Made by a program: the position numbers and the translations under genes
Notes under the pieces: model-generated
What the model saw: the letters and a program-made list of their open reading frames with translations, nothing else
Databases searched by the model: none
Told to the model about the DNA's origin: nothing
Shown here: positions 17,295 to 28,543 of the stretch, in pieces
How the letters are laid out: every line of letters begins with the position of its first letter
Numbering within the stretch: position 1 is the stretch's first letter
DNA from: Cyathus striatus
Taxonomy: Eukaryota; Basidiomycota; Agaricomycetes; Agaricales; Nidulariaceae
Assembly (NCBI GenBank): GCA_025738555.1
Contig: JAOVFP010000006.1
Span: 186,001 to 250,000, forward strand
Reading direction: 5' to 3'
Length of the DNA stretch: 64,000 nucleotides

Positions 17295-17820
17295 TCAAGA
17301 GAGTGGTAATAGGGCGTTAGATATAGTGTTGCGAGTAGTTGTCTGACTGCAGTTCTTGAACGCTGATTAAATAGACCTCTACCAAATGATGAAAATCAAG
17401 TTGCTGAACCACAGTCGCTTCTTGTGAGTAATCACTGATTGATCATGTAAGATTTTGATACTACTGGGCGGTGTTTCCGCATTGTAGCCACGCGAAATTT
17501 GCACACACTCGAAATCTGATCTCGTACTTATTTCTTTTATAGTACATGTCCTTATTTTCCGAATCTGCCGATCACAACCCCTCGAATGCCATCACGTCAT
17601 TAAGCGCTCACAAAACGGCCTGTAGATTGCAATCACGATGGTTTGTTGCGCTTTTACATAAAGGTACACCATCTTATGGGCTATGGCTTCGAAAAGTGCT
17701 GATGATATTTATCAAGGTCTGATTCCAAGAACAAAACTGTATTGTACAAAAAAAAAGGGACTAATTCCACAGGTCTAATTAATGCAACAGGACATAAATA
17801 TTACTGAAAACTCCATGGCT
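17295..17820. other. intergenic between terpene synthase and FAD monooxygenase
   Basis: 526 bp between two minus-strand genes. It should carry the terminator of the terpene synthase and the promoter of the monooxygenase; no distinct motif is evident. Confidence 0.5.
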
Positions 17821-19297
17821 CTAAGAAAGTGTATTATTGGATTTCGGAAAGAGTTGAATAATTGCTTCTTCCTTGTCAGTTACATCGAGCCCACGGAAGT
17901 ATCCTGTTCCAACGGAGTGAGCACTTAGAACGCGTGAGTCGGTATACCTCTGAACTTACTGGGGCTCTTGTAGTACCAGACAACTGTTCCCTGAACAAAA
18001 TATTCTAGTGCTTTGTGATATTTTGCCAGCTCGGCATCGACTTCTGCGCCAAAGGATGGTAGGCAAGACTTCAGCTCTATGTAGTCCGATACGCGGTCGT
18101 CAATCATTTGTAGAATCATATCGATTGCTTCTTGTAATCCAATGTCTCTCTCCATCATCACACAGCAGATGAGATTTTGAAGATCGCCGTCTGCTTGCTC
18201 TTTCTATAAAGTGTATATATGAGTATTAATAATCTTGTCTGCAAGGAAGTCACGCATACGTTAAAAGAGCAAAGGTCCTGAGTAGATGGATTAATATAAG
18301 ATATCGTTCAGATGTTTTTGGTTAAACTCACATTTGGCCAAGTCATGATATCGCTGGTTGCGTCCGACATAGCGATCATAATTGGATGCTGGAACACATA
18401 ATCCGGTATCTTTATGTCTAGCGAATATTCCACCATGGCTAGTTGAAGCGTATTCATATTACTTCATTAAAATCGAGCTATTGTGCGTACCTTCAACCAT
18501 GGCGGCTCCAATCGTAGCCCTTCTCATCAGGATGAATTCAGATACACTGGGAAGTCTATCCCTGTGGCGATTGTGAGCTTGTTTTACTTGGGATTGACTC
18601 CATGCCTCAAATGCCCGTATGAAACTGTCAACTGGTTAGCATTGAAAGCACAGCAAAACATGATTAAAATAAATACCGAACATAAGTTCCTGGAGTGGCG
18701 GTGGCTTTGATGCACTGCAATAGACTTATGTAAAGTCAGCGTAATTTACAATAAACATGGAATAAAACTGTACTCGTGCAGCATTGCAGCGTAAGGGTAC
18801 TTTGGAGCTGGACCGTCCGGATTCTCAAGCATTTTCATCGAAATATTGTGACCAGCTTGAACATCGTCAGGTTTTGTCATCAATTCACCTTCGTCTGATA
18901 GGTCGTCGGTCTGAAGTTACAAGTTAGGAAATCGTCTATTAAGAGGAAGTAGGATCAATACCGAGAACGCCCAGAAGAAGAAGGCGAGGCAAGTTTCTAA
19001 ATGCTTTGCGTCGGCTTCTGGAAAACTTAGGGCTGCGAAGAGATCAAATCTGCCCAATGTCAGGAATTCGAGTCGCCTTGCTTCGTCATATACGTTGAAC
19101 CTGAATTTTCGAATGTCATCAATAGGCATACTTGAAATATGAAGGACAATAAACTAGTCATACTTCTTGAACCATTGCCGTACGGCCTGGTCTACTTGCG
19201 AGACATCAGGATTGCTTTTTAGTTCAAATCCTCGGGAAGTAATAGAACAGATGTTCTTGAGAAGAAAGCTAGAAGGAAAGGTACGCAATTCAGGCAT
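17821..19297 (-). CDS. sesquiterpene synthase (class I terpene cyclase)
   Basis: Compact class I terpene synthase, 347 aa, nine exons: 19297-19164, 19100-18962, 18910-18774, 18724-18677, 18624-18491, 18438-18332, 18277-18260, 18203-17960, 17903-17821. The metal-binding aspartate motif is DDLSD in FWAFSTDDLSDEGE and the second is NDLCSFNKE, formed by joining three exons around an 18-nt micro-exon. The pyrophosphate-sensing region reads IKATATPGTYVRF and the C-terminus has VQGTVVWYYKSPRYFRG, typical of basidiomycete farnesyl-diphosphate cyclases. All key residues are present. It would ionise FPP and cyclise it to a hydrocarbon or alcohol; cyclisation mode is not assignable by eye. It is divergent from the SDR and tandem with the FAD monooxygenase, making it the core enzyme of a cluster. 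Confidence 0.95.
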
Positions 19298-20780
19298 TTC
19301 GAACGTGTTATTGTAACGAGGAATCGAAGTGGATTGAATTATCTTAAGTATTTCGAAGTGCCTAGGTACTTCCTGATTTTGGAAATAATGATCTTTCTCC
19401 GTATAGTGTAGGCGGGGCCGCCGAGTTACACCATACTTTCCAACACTCAGCGTAAATGGAAACTCGCGGATGAATATTTTCCATTGTACCCATAATGCTA
19501 TAGCCAAGGACGGGGGTATCATTTTCCCCTTTCCCTTTCTACGTAGAACGATTTGAGGCTGTTTCGGTAGAAATCAGAAAGAAGTATTAATAATGTTAGT
19601 CGGTAGTGGCATCAATCACAGTGGTTTGGTGTTAATTTCTGCTAATCAATAGACCATTGGTCGTCGGAGTCGGTTTGCCGCTTCTGGGATTTCAAGATCA
19701 AATATGAATTAACCACACGCGGTCCTAGTGTTTAAGACCATCTGGACAACTAAGATTGTAAACAGAGTAAGAATTTTACATTCTGCCTTTCCCTTCTAAC
19801 TTGGGACAAGTTTCTCGGTGGGACCGAAGTTACTGAGTGTCGTAAAACCATTTAACACAGCTGCTTATCCGAAAGCATTTAAAGATGATAGATATATTTA
19901 TATCTTTCATTGTAGTTCCTTTTTCTTTAGTGACTAAATTGAAGCGTTAACCTCTTCTTCAATAGAATAGTAATTAAAATTAAGTAGCCCCAAGTTATTA
20001 ACTTACTTACGAATGATACGGGTAAGTAGTCAATACTCTAGTATCAATTTTTTGGTTCCAAAAATGTATAGATGCGGCGCAGTCTCTTCCATCATAACGG
20101 TTCATAACTTCGTATTACTGCTTTTGAAAGTTGAAACACCGACCAGCTAATTTAGGCGAACTCCGAACTTCGCAAGTCTCAAAGGCCGAACCAGACTAAA
20201 CCACTCTAAGCCAGCCTGTGGTCCGTGGGTAAAGAGGAGCCGTTCGCTCTTTGAAGGGCCTGAAGGCTGAAGCTGAAGATTCAGATCTCTTTGTCTAAGT
20301 CTTGTCTTCGACAACCACGGTATCAAGATCATTACCGTAACATTTGTCATCCGACCAAACGCCTAGGCCCCATCGGCGGCAACTGCGGCGGCATTACAGA
20401 CTTATTAATATATATTTCTGACTGCCTTACATTACTACTTTCATAGGTACTGACTCAGAACCACCTTCCACTGCACAGTATCAGATCGGCGTTGTAGAAG
20501 TCTGTGAAGCTCTGAAGACGTGCGAATGCTGAGCCCCGATTGAGCCCACTGATACCCCCTTAACACAACTTAAAAAGCTTTCTGCGGGCGGTTCTCATCA
20601 TCAGATCAAGCCTTCTGCAGGTGCTGTTGAAGTCCGAGGAAACGTGCGAACACCTCGCTCTGATCCTACACACCCACATAACGCTACTCAAAGCGCAACC
20701 TTACTTTCAGGTTGTTTCCCCCGTATCGATTATCCCTTCCGTCAAACGTCTCATCTACTACTGCTACCTATTCCTACACT
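19298..20780. other. divergent promoter region of terpene synthase and SDR
   Basis: 1.48 kb between two divergent cluster genes and so likely to hold shared control sites. A 67-aa frame at 20147-20350 (-) has no domain. Two related blocks near 20480-20545 and 20601-20670, both with CAGATC, GAAGTC and ACGTGCGAA elements, form an imperfect direct repeat just upstream of the SDR and are candidate regulator sites. No named motif is claimed. Confidence 0.45.
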
Positions 20781-22162
20781 ATGGGGGTTTGGTGGGACTT
20801 CATCAAGTCAATGTGTGTGGAAACCTTTCCTCCAAAGGCTAAATGGACTATCGAGCAAGTCCCAAAGCTGGACGAAAAGGTTTTCATTGTCACCGGTTCG
20901 TTCTGCCATCTCCGACTTTTACTATTCTCCTCGTACGAACTTCATTTTACTAGGAGGAAACTCAGGTCTCGGATTAGCCACTGTCCAAGTAGGAATCTTC
21001 ATTTATCATTATTATTAAAACAAGTACCATGTTCTTACGTTCCAAAAAACACGTAGGTTCTATCCAAGCATGGTGCCAAAGTCTATATGGTAATATACCC
21101 TTATACCCACTCGCGGTTACAAGACTAACGTCATTCCAGGCATCTCGTGACGAAAATAAAGCAAAGGCCGCCATTGACATTGTCGAAAAAGAAACGGGGA
21201 GTCGACCTCTGTTCCTCAAGCTCGACCTTGCAGACCTCATCTCTGTCAAAGAGGCCGCCCAAGAATTTCTTCGGTAAGTAAAATGCAACGGTGGCTAGAG
21301 CGCCAGTGCTAATATTATAGCTGAAGCCTAGAAAACCGTTTGGATGTTCTTTATAATTCAGGGTCAGCATGTGAATTCCCCAGATTCGTATTCTATACTC
21401 ACTTATAATAGTGGTGTAATGATACCGCCATTAACGGACCTGACGAAGCAAGGCTACGACCTTCAGTTTGGTACAAACGTACTGGGTATGCCACTACCTC
21501 TCACCTTAGAATTGATACTAATGACGAGGCAGGCCACTTCTATCTCACCAAACTGCTACTTCCAACTTTGGTTTCAACTGCAAAATCCTCCCCTGATGGG
21601 CATGCTCGCGTTATAACCATTAGCTCTGGTGCACACCATCTTCATGGTATCGATTACAAGACATTGAAGGATGGCCCTGCCCGATCGAAGGAGTCTCCAG
21701 ACTCGCTATACGCACAGAGCAAGTATGGTGACGTTGTGTTCGCGAAGGAGCTGTTCCGCAGATACGCATCTGACGGAATTGTATCCTTATCGCTGAACCC
21801 TGGAAACATAAACACTAACCTTCAGCAACATCTTAGTTCATTCCAGAAGAAGATGATTGTGAGTGCTATCGAACCTCCGACATGATCGCTTCGTTGATTG
21901 CCATTTTAGTCTTTCATGATGTATCCTATTTATCCTAATGGTGTCGCTACCCACTTGTATGCAGGCACGTCTCCAGATGCGGTTAACTTGAATGGAAAGG
22001 TAAATCAGGGTGGTTTATGACGTGTTATGAAATACTGATACACATTTGGGAAAGTTCCTTATTCCGTGGGCTAGGGTCGGTAGCCCGCGCAAGGACAGTC
22101 AAGATCCCAAAATTGGACAGGAGCTTTGGGATTGGTTGGAGGAACAAGTGTCGGGGCTTTAA
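20781..22162 (+). CDS. short-chain dehydrogenase/reductase
   Basis: NAD(P)-dependent SDR, 316 aa, nine exons: 20781-20895, 20954-20988, 21057-21089, 21140-21273, 21327-21362, 21412-21485, 21533-21858, 21910-21999, 22055-22162. The cofactor motif TGGNSGLG is created by the first splice. LDVLYNSGG replaces the classical NNAG, ITISSGAH gives the catalytic Ser, and YAQSKYGDV is the YxxxK pair. The C-terminus FLIPWARVGSPRKD ... WDWLEEQV is that of the WW-domain-oxidoreductase / retinol-dehydrogenase-like fungal SDRs. It is divergent from the terpene synthase and convergent with the zinc ADH, so alcohol-ketone interconversion on the terpene is the natural inference. Confidence 0.92.
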
Positions 22163-22280
22163 AAATATCATGTCTGCCTGCCATCGAGCTCGTTTAGTTG
22201 TCAGAATGTCTAGCTTATGTCATTCGTAGCTGGTTCATAGCATTTATTTGTGCCATGCGATTCTTGAGGAATCAAATCGA

Positions 22281-22600
22281 GCCATGATTCTTTTTGCTTC
22301 ACTTGAATAATGGGAATGGGGGATGAAATAAAGTCGATACAAGAAGCAATATTTCAGGGATGAGTCCAAATATTGGCTGTATTACAGAGTAAGTATGACG
22401 TTCGAAGTGAAATTGAGCTAAGAATTCTTTGCTTTACTTGAACTAATTGAATGGGAACGGGGAACATAAACATTTTATATATAATGTACACGGATGAAAG
22501 AAGGTTGACACGGAAGCCATATTTCAGGGATGAATCAAAATCTTGACTGCATTACAAGGTAAGTACGACGTTCGAGGTGAAAGCTGATGCTGAACTTACC
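22281..22600. repeat. tandem duplication of the ADH 3' end
   Basis: About 22287-22436 and 22421-22600 are related copies offset by roughly 170 bp. Both contain the last exon of the zinc ADH (around ATTTCAGGGATGA), the preceding intron acceptor and the donor side GTAAGTACGACGTTCGA-like block, with about 80% identity. Only the gene-proximal copy joins in frame; the distal copy lies in the 3' flank and is decaying. Confidence 0.75.
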
Positions 22601-24161
22601 ATGCTTGTCCTTATCTTCAAGCAAGCCCTTGATACCTTTCTTGACAATATCCACCAGTCCAATCTTCATCGTAATCATTTCTTCGATCCCAGTAATCTTC
22701 CCTGTCTCTACTGCTTCCAATGCTTCAGAATGAACACCATCATAACAACAGGTACCTATGATAAAAATTGAAATCTAAGTTAATCATTGTACTCTTCTCT
22801 CACCGATCAACTGGACTTCCTTAGTCACAACAGCATTCATGTCCACCTGCGGCTTCTTCTCCCAAGAAGAAACCATCACGATCATACCCCTTGGACACAC
22901 ACTCTGGATCGCACAGTCCATTGTCGCTTGTGTACCTGCTGCATCAAACACGAAATCTGCGCCAATCCCCATTTCCTTCTTCACAATGGAAGACACGTCA
23001 CATGTGTAGGGATCAATCGCCAGTGTAGCTCCATGCTTTTCAACCAGCTTCCTGCGGAACTGGGATGGTTCCGAGATGATTATCGTGGAGGTATTATCGA
23101 CTGCACGGAGAGCTTTCATGATGAACATTCCGATCTTAAACAGACATTGTCAGGGAATCTCGGAGACAGGATGTAGGTTGACTTGGGAACGCACGGGACC
23201 AGCCCCAAGGATAAGGGCTGTTTGAGATTTCTTGAAGTTAGAACGCTTTACAGCATGCCATGCTACGGCTAGGGGCTCGATGCAAGCTCCAACTTCGACT
23301 ATGGATAATTGAATAAGCACCGCTAAACAAAAATAAGTGATGTTGGACTTACGAGGTATGTTATCGGGAAGTTTGTAAACATTTTCTGTGTTAACTGCTA
23401 TGTACTCCCCGAGTCCTCCTCCCCACCCACCGATTCCCTGTGAGCACGCATGTTAGTTATTTATAACGTAAACAATATATACAATGGACTTACTATACAA
23501 CTAACCAACGGGCACAGTATCTTCGTGCCTGACGCACACGCCTTGCAAGTATCTATCTTATCACACGATATGATTGGTTCACTGCTGTATTTAGCATATT
23601 ACCATAAGCGTATAATGACTGCCTTGGACACACATTACAACTTTCTGACCCACAGGCCAGAAGAGCGGGTTGATACCATCGCCAACAGCAGACACTGTTC
23701 CGGAGAACCTGGATCAAAAATTGGTGATCATCTCAAAAAACATATTTTTCAGGATGGGTACTCATGGCCTAGCGTAACAGGCAGAGTTTCCCCCGTTATA
23801 GCATTGGGAGAGGCCGCGCTCGGGAACATTGGAAGTTCCGTTAGGTATGCATGGAGGTCGGTGCCACATACTGAAGTCGGTACTCGTCAGTAAGACAGCA
23901 CGAAGAGTGGTGTTTTGAGCTTACTTCCGTTCCTATTAAGCATTATTTGATTGTAAGATCAGCATAGAGTAGTTCAAATATCATACCAGGCAACCTAGTA
24001 ATATTTGTGCATGGGGTTAATTTTTCCGCTTTTTGAGATAAAGTATAAGTAACCGCCTGTAAGAGACTTACTTTAACTTGAATTTGACCTTGTTTTGGCT
24101 GGGGGGTCTCTATTTCTTCCACTCGAAAATCGCCGGGACCATAGTACCTTACTGCTTTCAT
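22524..24161 (-). CDS. zinc alcohol dehydrogenase, (R,R)-butanediol dehydrogenase-like
   Basis: Medium-chain zinc dehydrogenase, 360 aa, similar in order to yeast BDH1. Eleven exons: 24161-24072, 23994-23987, 23932-23925, 23870-23762, 23708-23603, 23556-23494, 23437-23353, 23298-23195, 23134-22804, 22755-22600, 22546-22524. Exons 2 and 3 are 8 nt each; joining them restores VKVAWNGICGTDLHAY with the catalytic zinc Cys. The next zinc ligands are in LGHEFSG. A structural-zinc-type CKACASGTKILC follows, then ALILGAGPIG for NAD(P). The total phase is consistent. The junction of exons 5 and 6 is the least certain. Family members oxidise secondary alcohols; here terpene alcohol oxidation is inferred from its place beside the SDR and cyclase. 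Confidence 0.9.
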
Positions 24162-24272
24162 GTTTATCGACGTTAAGTGTAATGAAGATGTATTTGATTA
24201 AGCTACGGGTTTCACGATGTCCCCATACTTATACCACGTAATGATCAGGTGACCTGCGGACCTTCAAACTAT

Positions 24273-24789
24273 CACCTCAGACAGGACTGAATCGGGGCGG
24301 GGTAAATATGGTACAAACAGATTTTCTTAACAATTAGAATGTGTATCAAAATCGGCTCCTTGAACAGATTCATGTTCATATTTAGAAAATAATGATGGAT
24401 CGGTTCTAAACCCATATCGCGCTTCCATATTGAGAAAATGACAATAGAACAAAGGTAGAATCTGTGTGAAAAATTGGTTGTTAACGCAGATTCTCACACA
24501 AATCCTGAATTGGGATGCACATTTGTTCACTGACCCTATCTAAACACAGATTCTGGCTACGTTCAGCGCCCCTATCTTATCGCACATTCAGAATGTGTCC
24601 TGGTAACAGAGTCTGGGTTTGTTCGTTTATCAGATCCACTTACCAATTCTAAGTGTAATCAAAAATATGTTGTCCTACCCTATGTACGTGCAGATTGTAA
24701 ATATGGTAACGTATCATATTGATTGTCCCGCTCACAGGGCCACTCACAGGCCACTCACACCCACTCATAACCCACTCAACTCCCCACTC
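24273..24789. repeat. dispersed repeat, copy A (517 bp)
   Basis: Near-identical to the reverse complement of 48708-49223. One edge reads CACCTCAGACAGGACTGAAT; the other is made of degenerate GAGTGG-type short repeats. Frames in both copies (24327-24530 minus here, 48966-49169 plus there) translate almost identically, which only reflects recent copying. It has no transposase, so it is a non-autonomous element or a solo terminal fragment. Confidence 0.85.
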
Positions 24790-24876
24790 AACTACTCAAT
24801 ACATATATACAATTTCTCGCACTGCAAATATGTCCATATATGCAAAGACATTGAAAATGAAAATTTGAAACTCTAC

Positions 24877-25501
24877 TCAAGCTCCTGTGCCACAAACGAC
24901 CCTGGCTTCTTTCCTCTTTATTACAGATCCTCCTTCAGCTGCAGATGTGACCGGCGTTCGGCGACTTTTTCGGAAATTTCGCATTTTGATCTTGATAATA
25001 TCAAGAGTGAGCCAATTACTGTCATATTTGCAAAGATCAGGATATCGACCTGCAGCCTTCAGAAGCAGTCATTAGATAATGTCACAAAAATTTGTGGAAA
25101 GATGTACCTTCTCACATACAATGTCAAGTTTACTGCTTTCCTGAGCAGCGTAAGTAATTCCGAAATCCAACTCCTCGTGGGCTAATTGAATAATATAGTT
25201 CTGCATGTCACAATGGTAAGAAAATAAATATTGCTCTGAAATAAATTATCACCTCTATATCGTTAAGCCATTCCTGGCTGCATTCCACATAATCAACTAT
25301 TTTATAATTTTTTCCTGCCTCACCCCAGGGTTTAGGAATAAGCACTCCAGGGCTTGTTGGCAGTTCAGTGTCCTCTTCTTGGGGAAAGCAAGTCCTAAGA
25401 GTGCATGGAGGTGGGCTCAGAATACGTTCCGGCGAAAATCGTGAGCATATAGTCAATGGAGAAAAATGGCACAAAACACGGTAGTTTCTAGTGGCAGGCA
25501 T
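24877..25501 (-). CDS. small protein of a basidiomycete repeat-associated family
   Basis: Unknown function. Exons 25501-25253, 25200-25108 and 25056-24877 join with clean phase-0 GT-AG introns of 52 and 51 nt. The N-terminal part holds the family-like motif IPKPWGEAGKNYK; the C-terminal exon reads RYPDLCKYDSNWLTLDIIK followed by a basic tail. The same C-terminal pattern (FPxLxxYExNWxxxDxI) recurs at 35.8 kb. I know such proteins only as abundant hypothetical proteins near transposons in Agaricomycetes. The start is uncertain. Confidence 0.5.
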
Positions 25502-26880
25502 TTTTAATGTGTACATCGTGATATAGATGTGTACTTATAGTCTGAGAAACAAAAAAGAAGATAATTAACAAGGAAGGAAACATGTAGAATTCAGAACAAT
25601 ATCGCCTCACCAAATAAGAATAGATGGGTTGGTATGGAGAATGAGACAATAGAGTTCTGGAGGCACTATTTGGTTGAGGACTGAACAATAAAGTATGTTA
25701 AATGCAGTAATACACCGACACTATAGGCTACTAGAATTTGACGTTGCCCCATAATTTGATGTTACCAGTGATTATCTTGTGGCAACACCGGGCAACGTCG
25801 CAGAAGCGTGAGGGGCGTGCTAGTGTAGCTGTGATCGAAGTCGAAGGATGAGGTATAGGAGGGGGTTAAAACTTAGTACTTAGATAGTAAACGTACATTA
25901 AAATATATTTTAATTAATAGACAAATCCATGAATATGTATAAAGTCATCGGAGGGGGAGAGGCTCTACTTGGGTGGTGACGATGGTGTGTGCGACGTATC
26001 CATTCGAAAATGACAGTCTGAGGTGGGACCACCACAAAAGCGATAAGGGAATCAAGAAGTGGTCGAAGAGCTTCTGGGATATCGGGGAATAAGTCTACTG
26101 GCATAGTGATTAATGGAGAAATGAGAGGTAGGTCGGCTAATCCGTCAGGCGAGTCGACTTCCAGTGAAAGAGGACTTCGACCACAATCGCTGGCATCGAG
26201 GTTAACATTACATCTGTAAAATGTGGTAAAATTGCCCTACCTACTAGCAATGGTGGGGTAAGTAATAAGAAGTTGTGGCCCCTGCGCTGAAGACACTGTA
26301 GTGGGTTGCGTATCGGTCTATAAGCAAGACCATCAGCAACTGAACACCTCTAACTTATCTCAGACTTACCTGTCCATAAGCAGAAGGAGGTGAGTAATTT
26401 GCGGCACTTGAAGGCGACGTCGATATTGTGGCGGATGGAGATGGCAGCGATTTGTGAACAAATTTTTTGAAATAAGACCCATATATCGTATAAATCCGTC
26501 CTGTATCCGTAATACAGACCGTACCGTTTTTTCGAGCTCAAAAAAATCTTCCATACGGTACGGTGTACAGCCCGGATAAGGTAACAAGGCCGGTGATGAT
26601 GAGAGGCGGGAGAAGGGGATGCCGTGGTCGTAGATGACAGTCATCATGATGCAGACACAGGGGAGGGGGCGGTCATAGCGAGACGACATAGGGAGAAGGC
26701 GACGGTGTGGAGTTGTCCGGACAAGGCAGTGGTGGGAGGAGGTGGGAGAAGGGGACTGCAGGGGAGGGGGGGACAGGGCCTACGATGCGTAGACGGCGCT
26801 GTGAGATGTGATGTAGCAGGCGGCGTTGACTCGAGCTAGGGGAAGGGGCTAACCTGGCTCCGATGTATACGCGTGGCATC
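25502..26880. other. gene-poor stretch
   Basis: Several short frames on the minus strand (25488-25688, 25910-26104, 26366-26689) show no domain or conserved splice pattern. G-rich triplet-like sequence begins near 26590 and grades into the minisatellite to the right. Confidence 0.5.
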
Positions 26881-27810
26881 AGTATCACTTGGCAGAATGG
26901 AATGCTGAGGTGGGGGGCGTTGAGGTAGGGGTCGGTGAGGAGGTGGTGGTGGTAGCAGAAGGGGACGTGTTGAGGTGGGGGACGTTGAGGGTAGGGGATG
27001 TGTGGTATAGGGGACGAATCAGCCAGGAGTAGGCGGTGATGGTGTTGAGGTGGGGAACGTTGAGGTAGGGGACGCGTGGTAGAGGATGCGTGCTCGTTGA
27101 TGTGGGAGGCGTTGAGGTAGGGGATGGGTCAGCGAAGAGGCGGTGATGGTGACAGCAGAAGGAAGCGAGTTGAGGGGGATGTTGAGGTAAGGGACGGGTT
27201 GGTGAGGAGGAGCGATGGTGGTGGCTGCAGAAGGGAGCGAGTTGAGGTGGGGATATTGGGGTGGGGGACAGGTCGGAGAGGAGGAGGCGGTGGTAGTGGC
27301 AGCGGGGGGGGATGGGTTGAGGTGGGGGACGTTGGGGTAGGGAACACATTGTAGAGGATGCGTGCTTGTGCCTGTGGGGACCAAATGGCAGGCATTGAGG
27401 AAAGGATGTACCATCTACTCCACGTAGACGGCACTGGGTCGTTGAGGTAACATTGAGGTTGGGGAGCATTGAGGTAGGGGTCGGTGAAGAGGTGGCGGTG
27501 GTGGCAGAAGGAAGCGAGTGGACGTTGAGGTAAGGGACAGGTCAGCGAGGAGGAGCAGTGGTGGTGGCTGCAGAAGGGAACAAGTTGAGGTGGGGAACAT
27601 TGGGGTGGGGGACAGGTCGGCGAGGAGGAGGCGGTGGTAGTGGCAGTGAGGGGGAACAAGTTGAGGTGGGGGACATTGGGATAGGGAATGCGTTGTAGGG
27701 GATGCGTGCTTGTGCCTGTGGGGACCAGACGGCAGGTGTTGAGGAAAGAATGTACTGTCTACTCCACATAGATGACACTGGGTCATTGAGGTGTAGGTTG
27801 AGGACTGGGG
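26881..27810. repeat. G-rich minisatellite with higher-order period
   Basis: Degenerate tandem units built from GTTGAGGTGGGGGACGTT, GAGGAGGNGGTGGTGG and GCAGAAGGGAGCGAGTTGAGG fill this stretch. The plus strand is strongly purine- and G-rich. A higher-order repeat of about 345 bp is visible: the block with TGCGTGCTTGTGCCTGTGGG occurs at about 27358 and again at about 27703, each followed by the same TACTCCACGTAGA-like tail. Long Pro/Ser/Thr-rich minus-strand frames (e.g. 27415-27933) are by-products of the repeat, not genes. Confidence 0.85.
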
Positions 27811-28290
27811 GAGCAAGAAGAGTCGTGGGCGGGGCGGCATTGTGAAGGCATCGGTGTAGGTGTAGCCGTCTATGCTGTGGGGCAGTGTTTGGGGGGGGGG
27901 AGTGGATCGTAGGTGGGGGAATGTTGTCGTCATTGGTCATTGGTTACTCGTGGGGGGGAGAAATAGGCCAAGTGTTGTCGCCGATTTGGAGAGTAGGTGG
28001 GGTAGTGGTGGGTATCTGTTCGAAATAAGCTTTCAAATGCTTCTCGAGTCCCACATCGTCCTGCTCCTCTACTGAATTGTACCAAGCATTCAGAGATCTA
28101 AAATTGAGGTAGATTCTTGTTATTTCAGGTGGTTTTCTTGAAATAACATTTGCAGGTGATCTTTAAACATGGCAACAGAACCAACCTTCATCAGATATAA
28201 GAAGCAGGCTGAATTTTATAATGTGAATACCTTTCTCTTCAGTTTCTTGTTTTCTAGACACCAAGATCACGTTAGGTAGGCGACCGGGTT

Positions 28291-28543
28291 ATGGTGCGCT
28301 GGGGCGGCCCAGGGGGGCATTGGAGAGCGGCTAGGCTGTTGGGCATTTATCATCAAGGAGAGAAAAATGATGAGAGGAGGGCAAAAGGGCTTGAAATTAC
28401 AGAAGTCGAAGTAAGTCTCGTGTCAATGCAAACCAATTAATACTGACCCACCCTCATAATAGACAGTCCACTTCTATGTGTGCACAGGAAAGACGCCAAG
28501 AAGTTGTAGGATGGTGGGCTGGTACGATATTCGTTACCCGTAA
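28291..28543 (+). CDS. possible small or fragmentary gene
   Basis: Exons 28291-28410 and 28463-28543 join across a 52-nt GT-AG intron into a 66-aa reading frame that stops right at a further donor-like CCGTAAGT. I recognise no family. The second exon begins TVHFYVCTGKTPRSC. It may be an exon pair of a decayed gene. Confidence 0.25.

Noticed and set aside
16960..17346. 128-aa plus-strand frame
   Set aside because: Antisense to the first exons of the FAD monooxygenase.
23450..23893. 147-aa plus-strand frame
   Set aside because: It is antisense to exons of the zinc ADH, whose motifs are clear on the minus strand.
24327..24530. Conserved 67-aa frame repeated at 48966-49169
   Set aside because: Identity comes from the copied 516-bp element; no start context or domain, and both sides of the frame are non-coding repeat.
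26885..27940. Long Pro/Thr/Ser-rich minus-strand frames resembling mucin-like proteins
   Set aside because: Overlapping frames on the same strand are all open because of the C-rich minisatellite; there are no introns, start context or domains.
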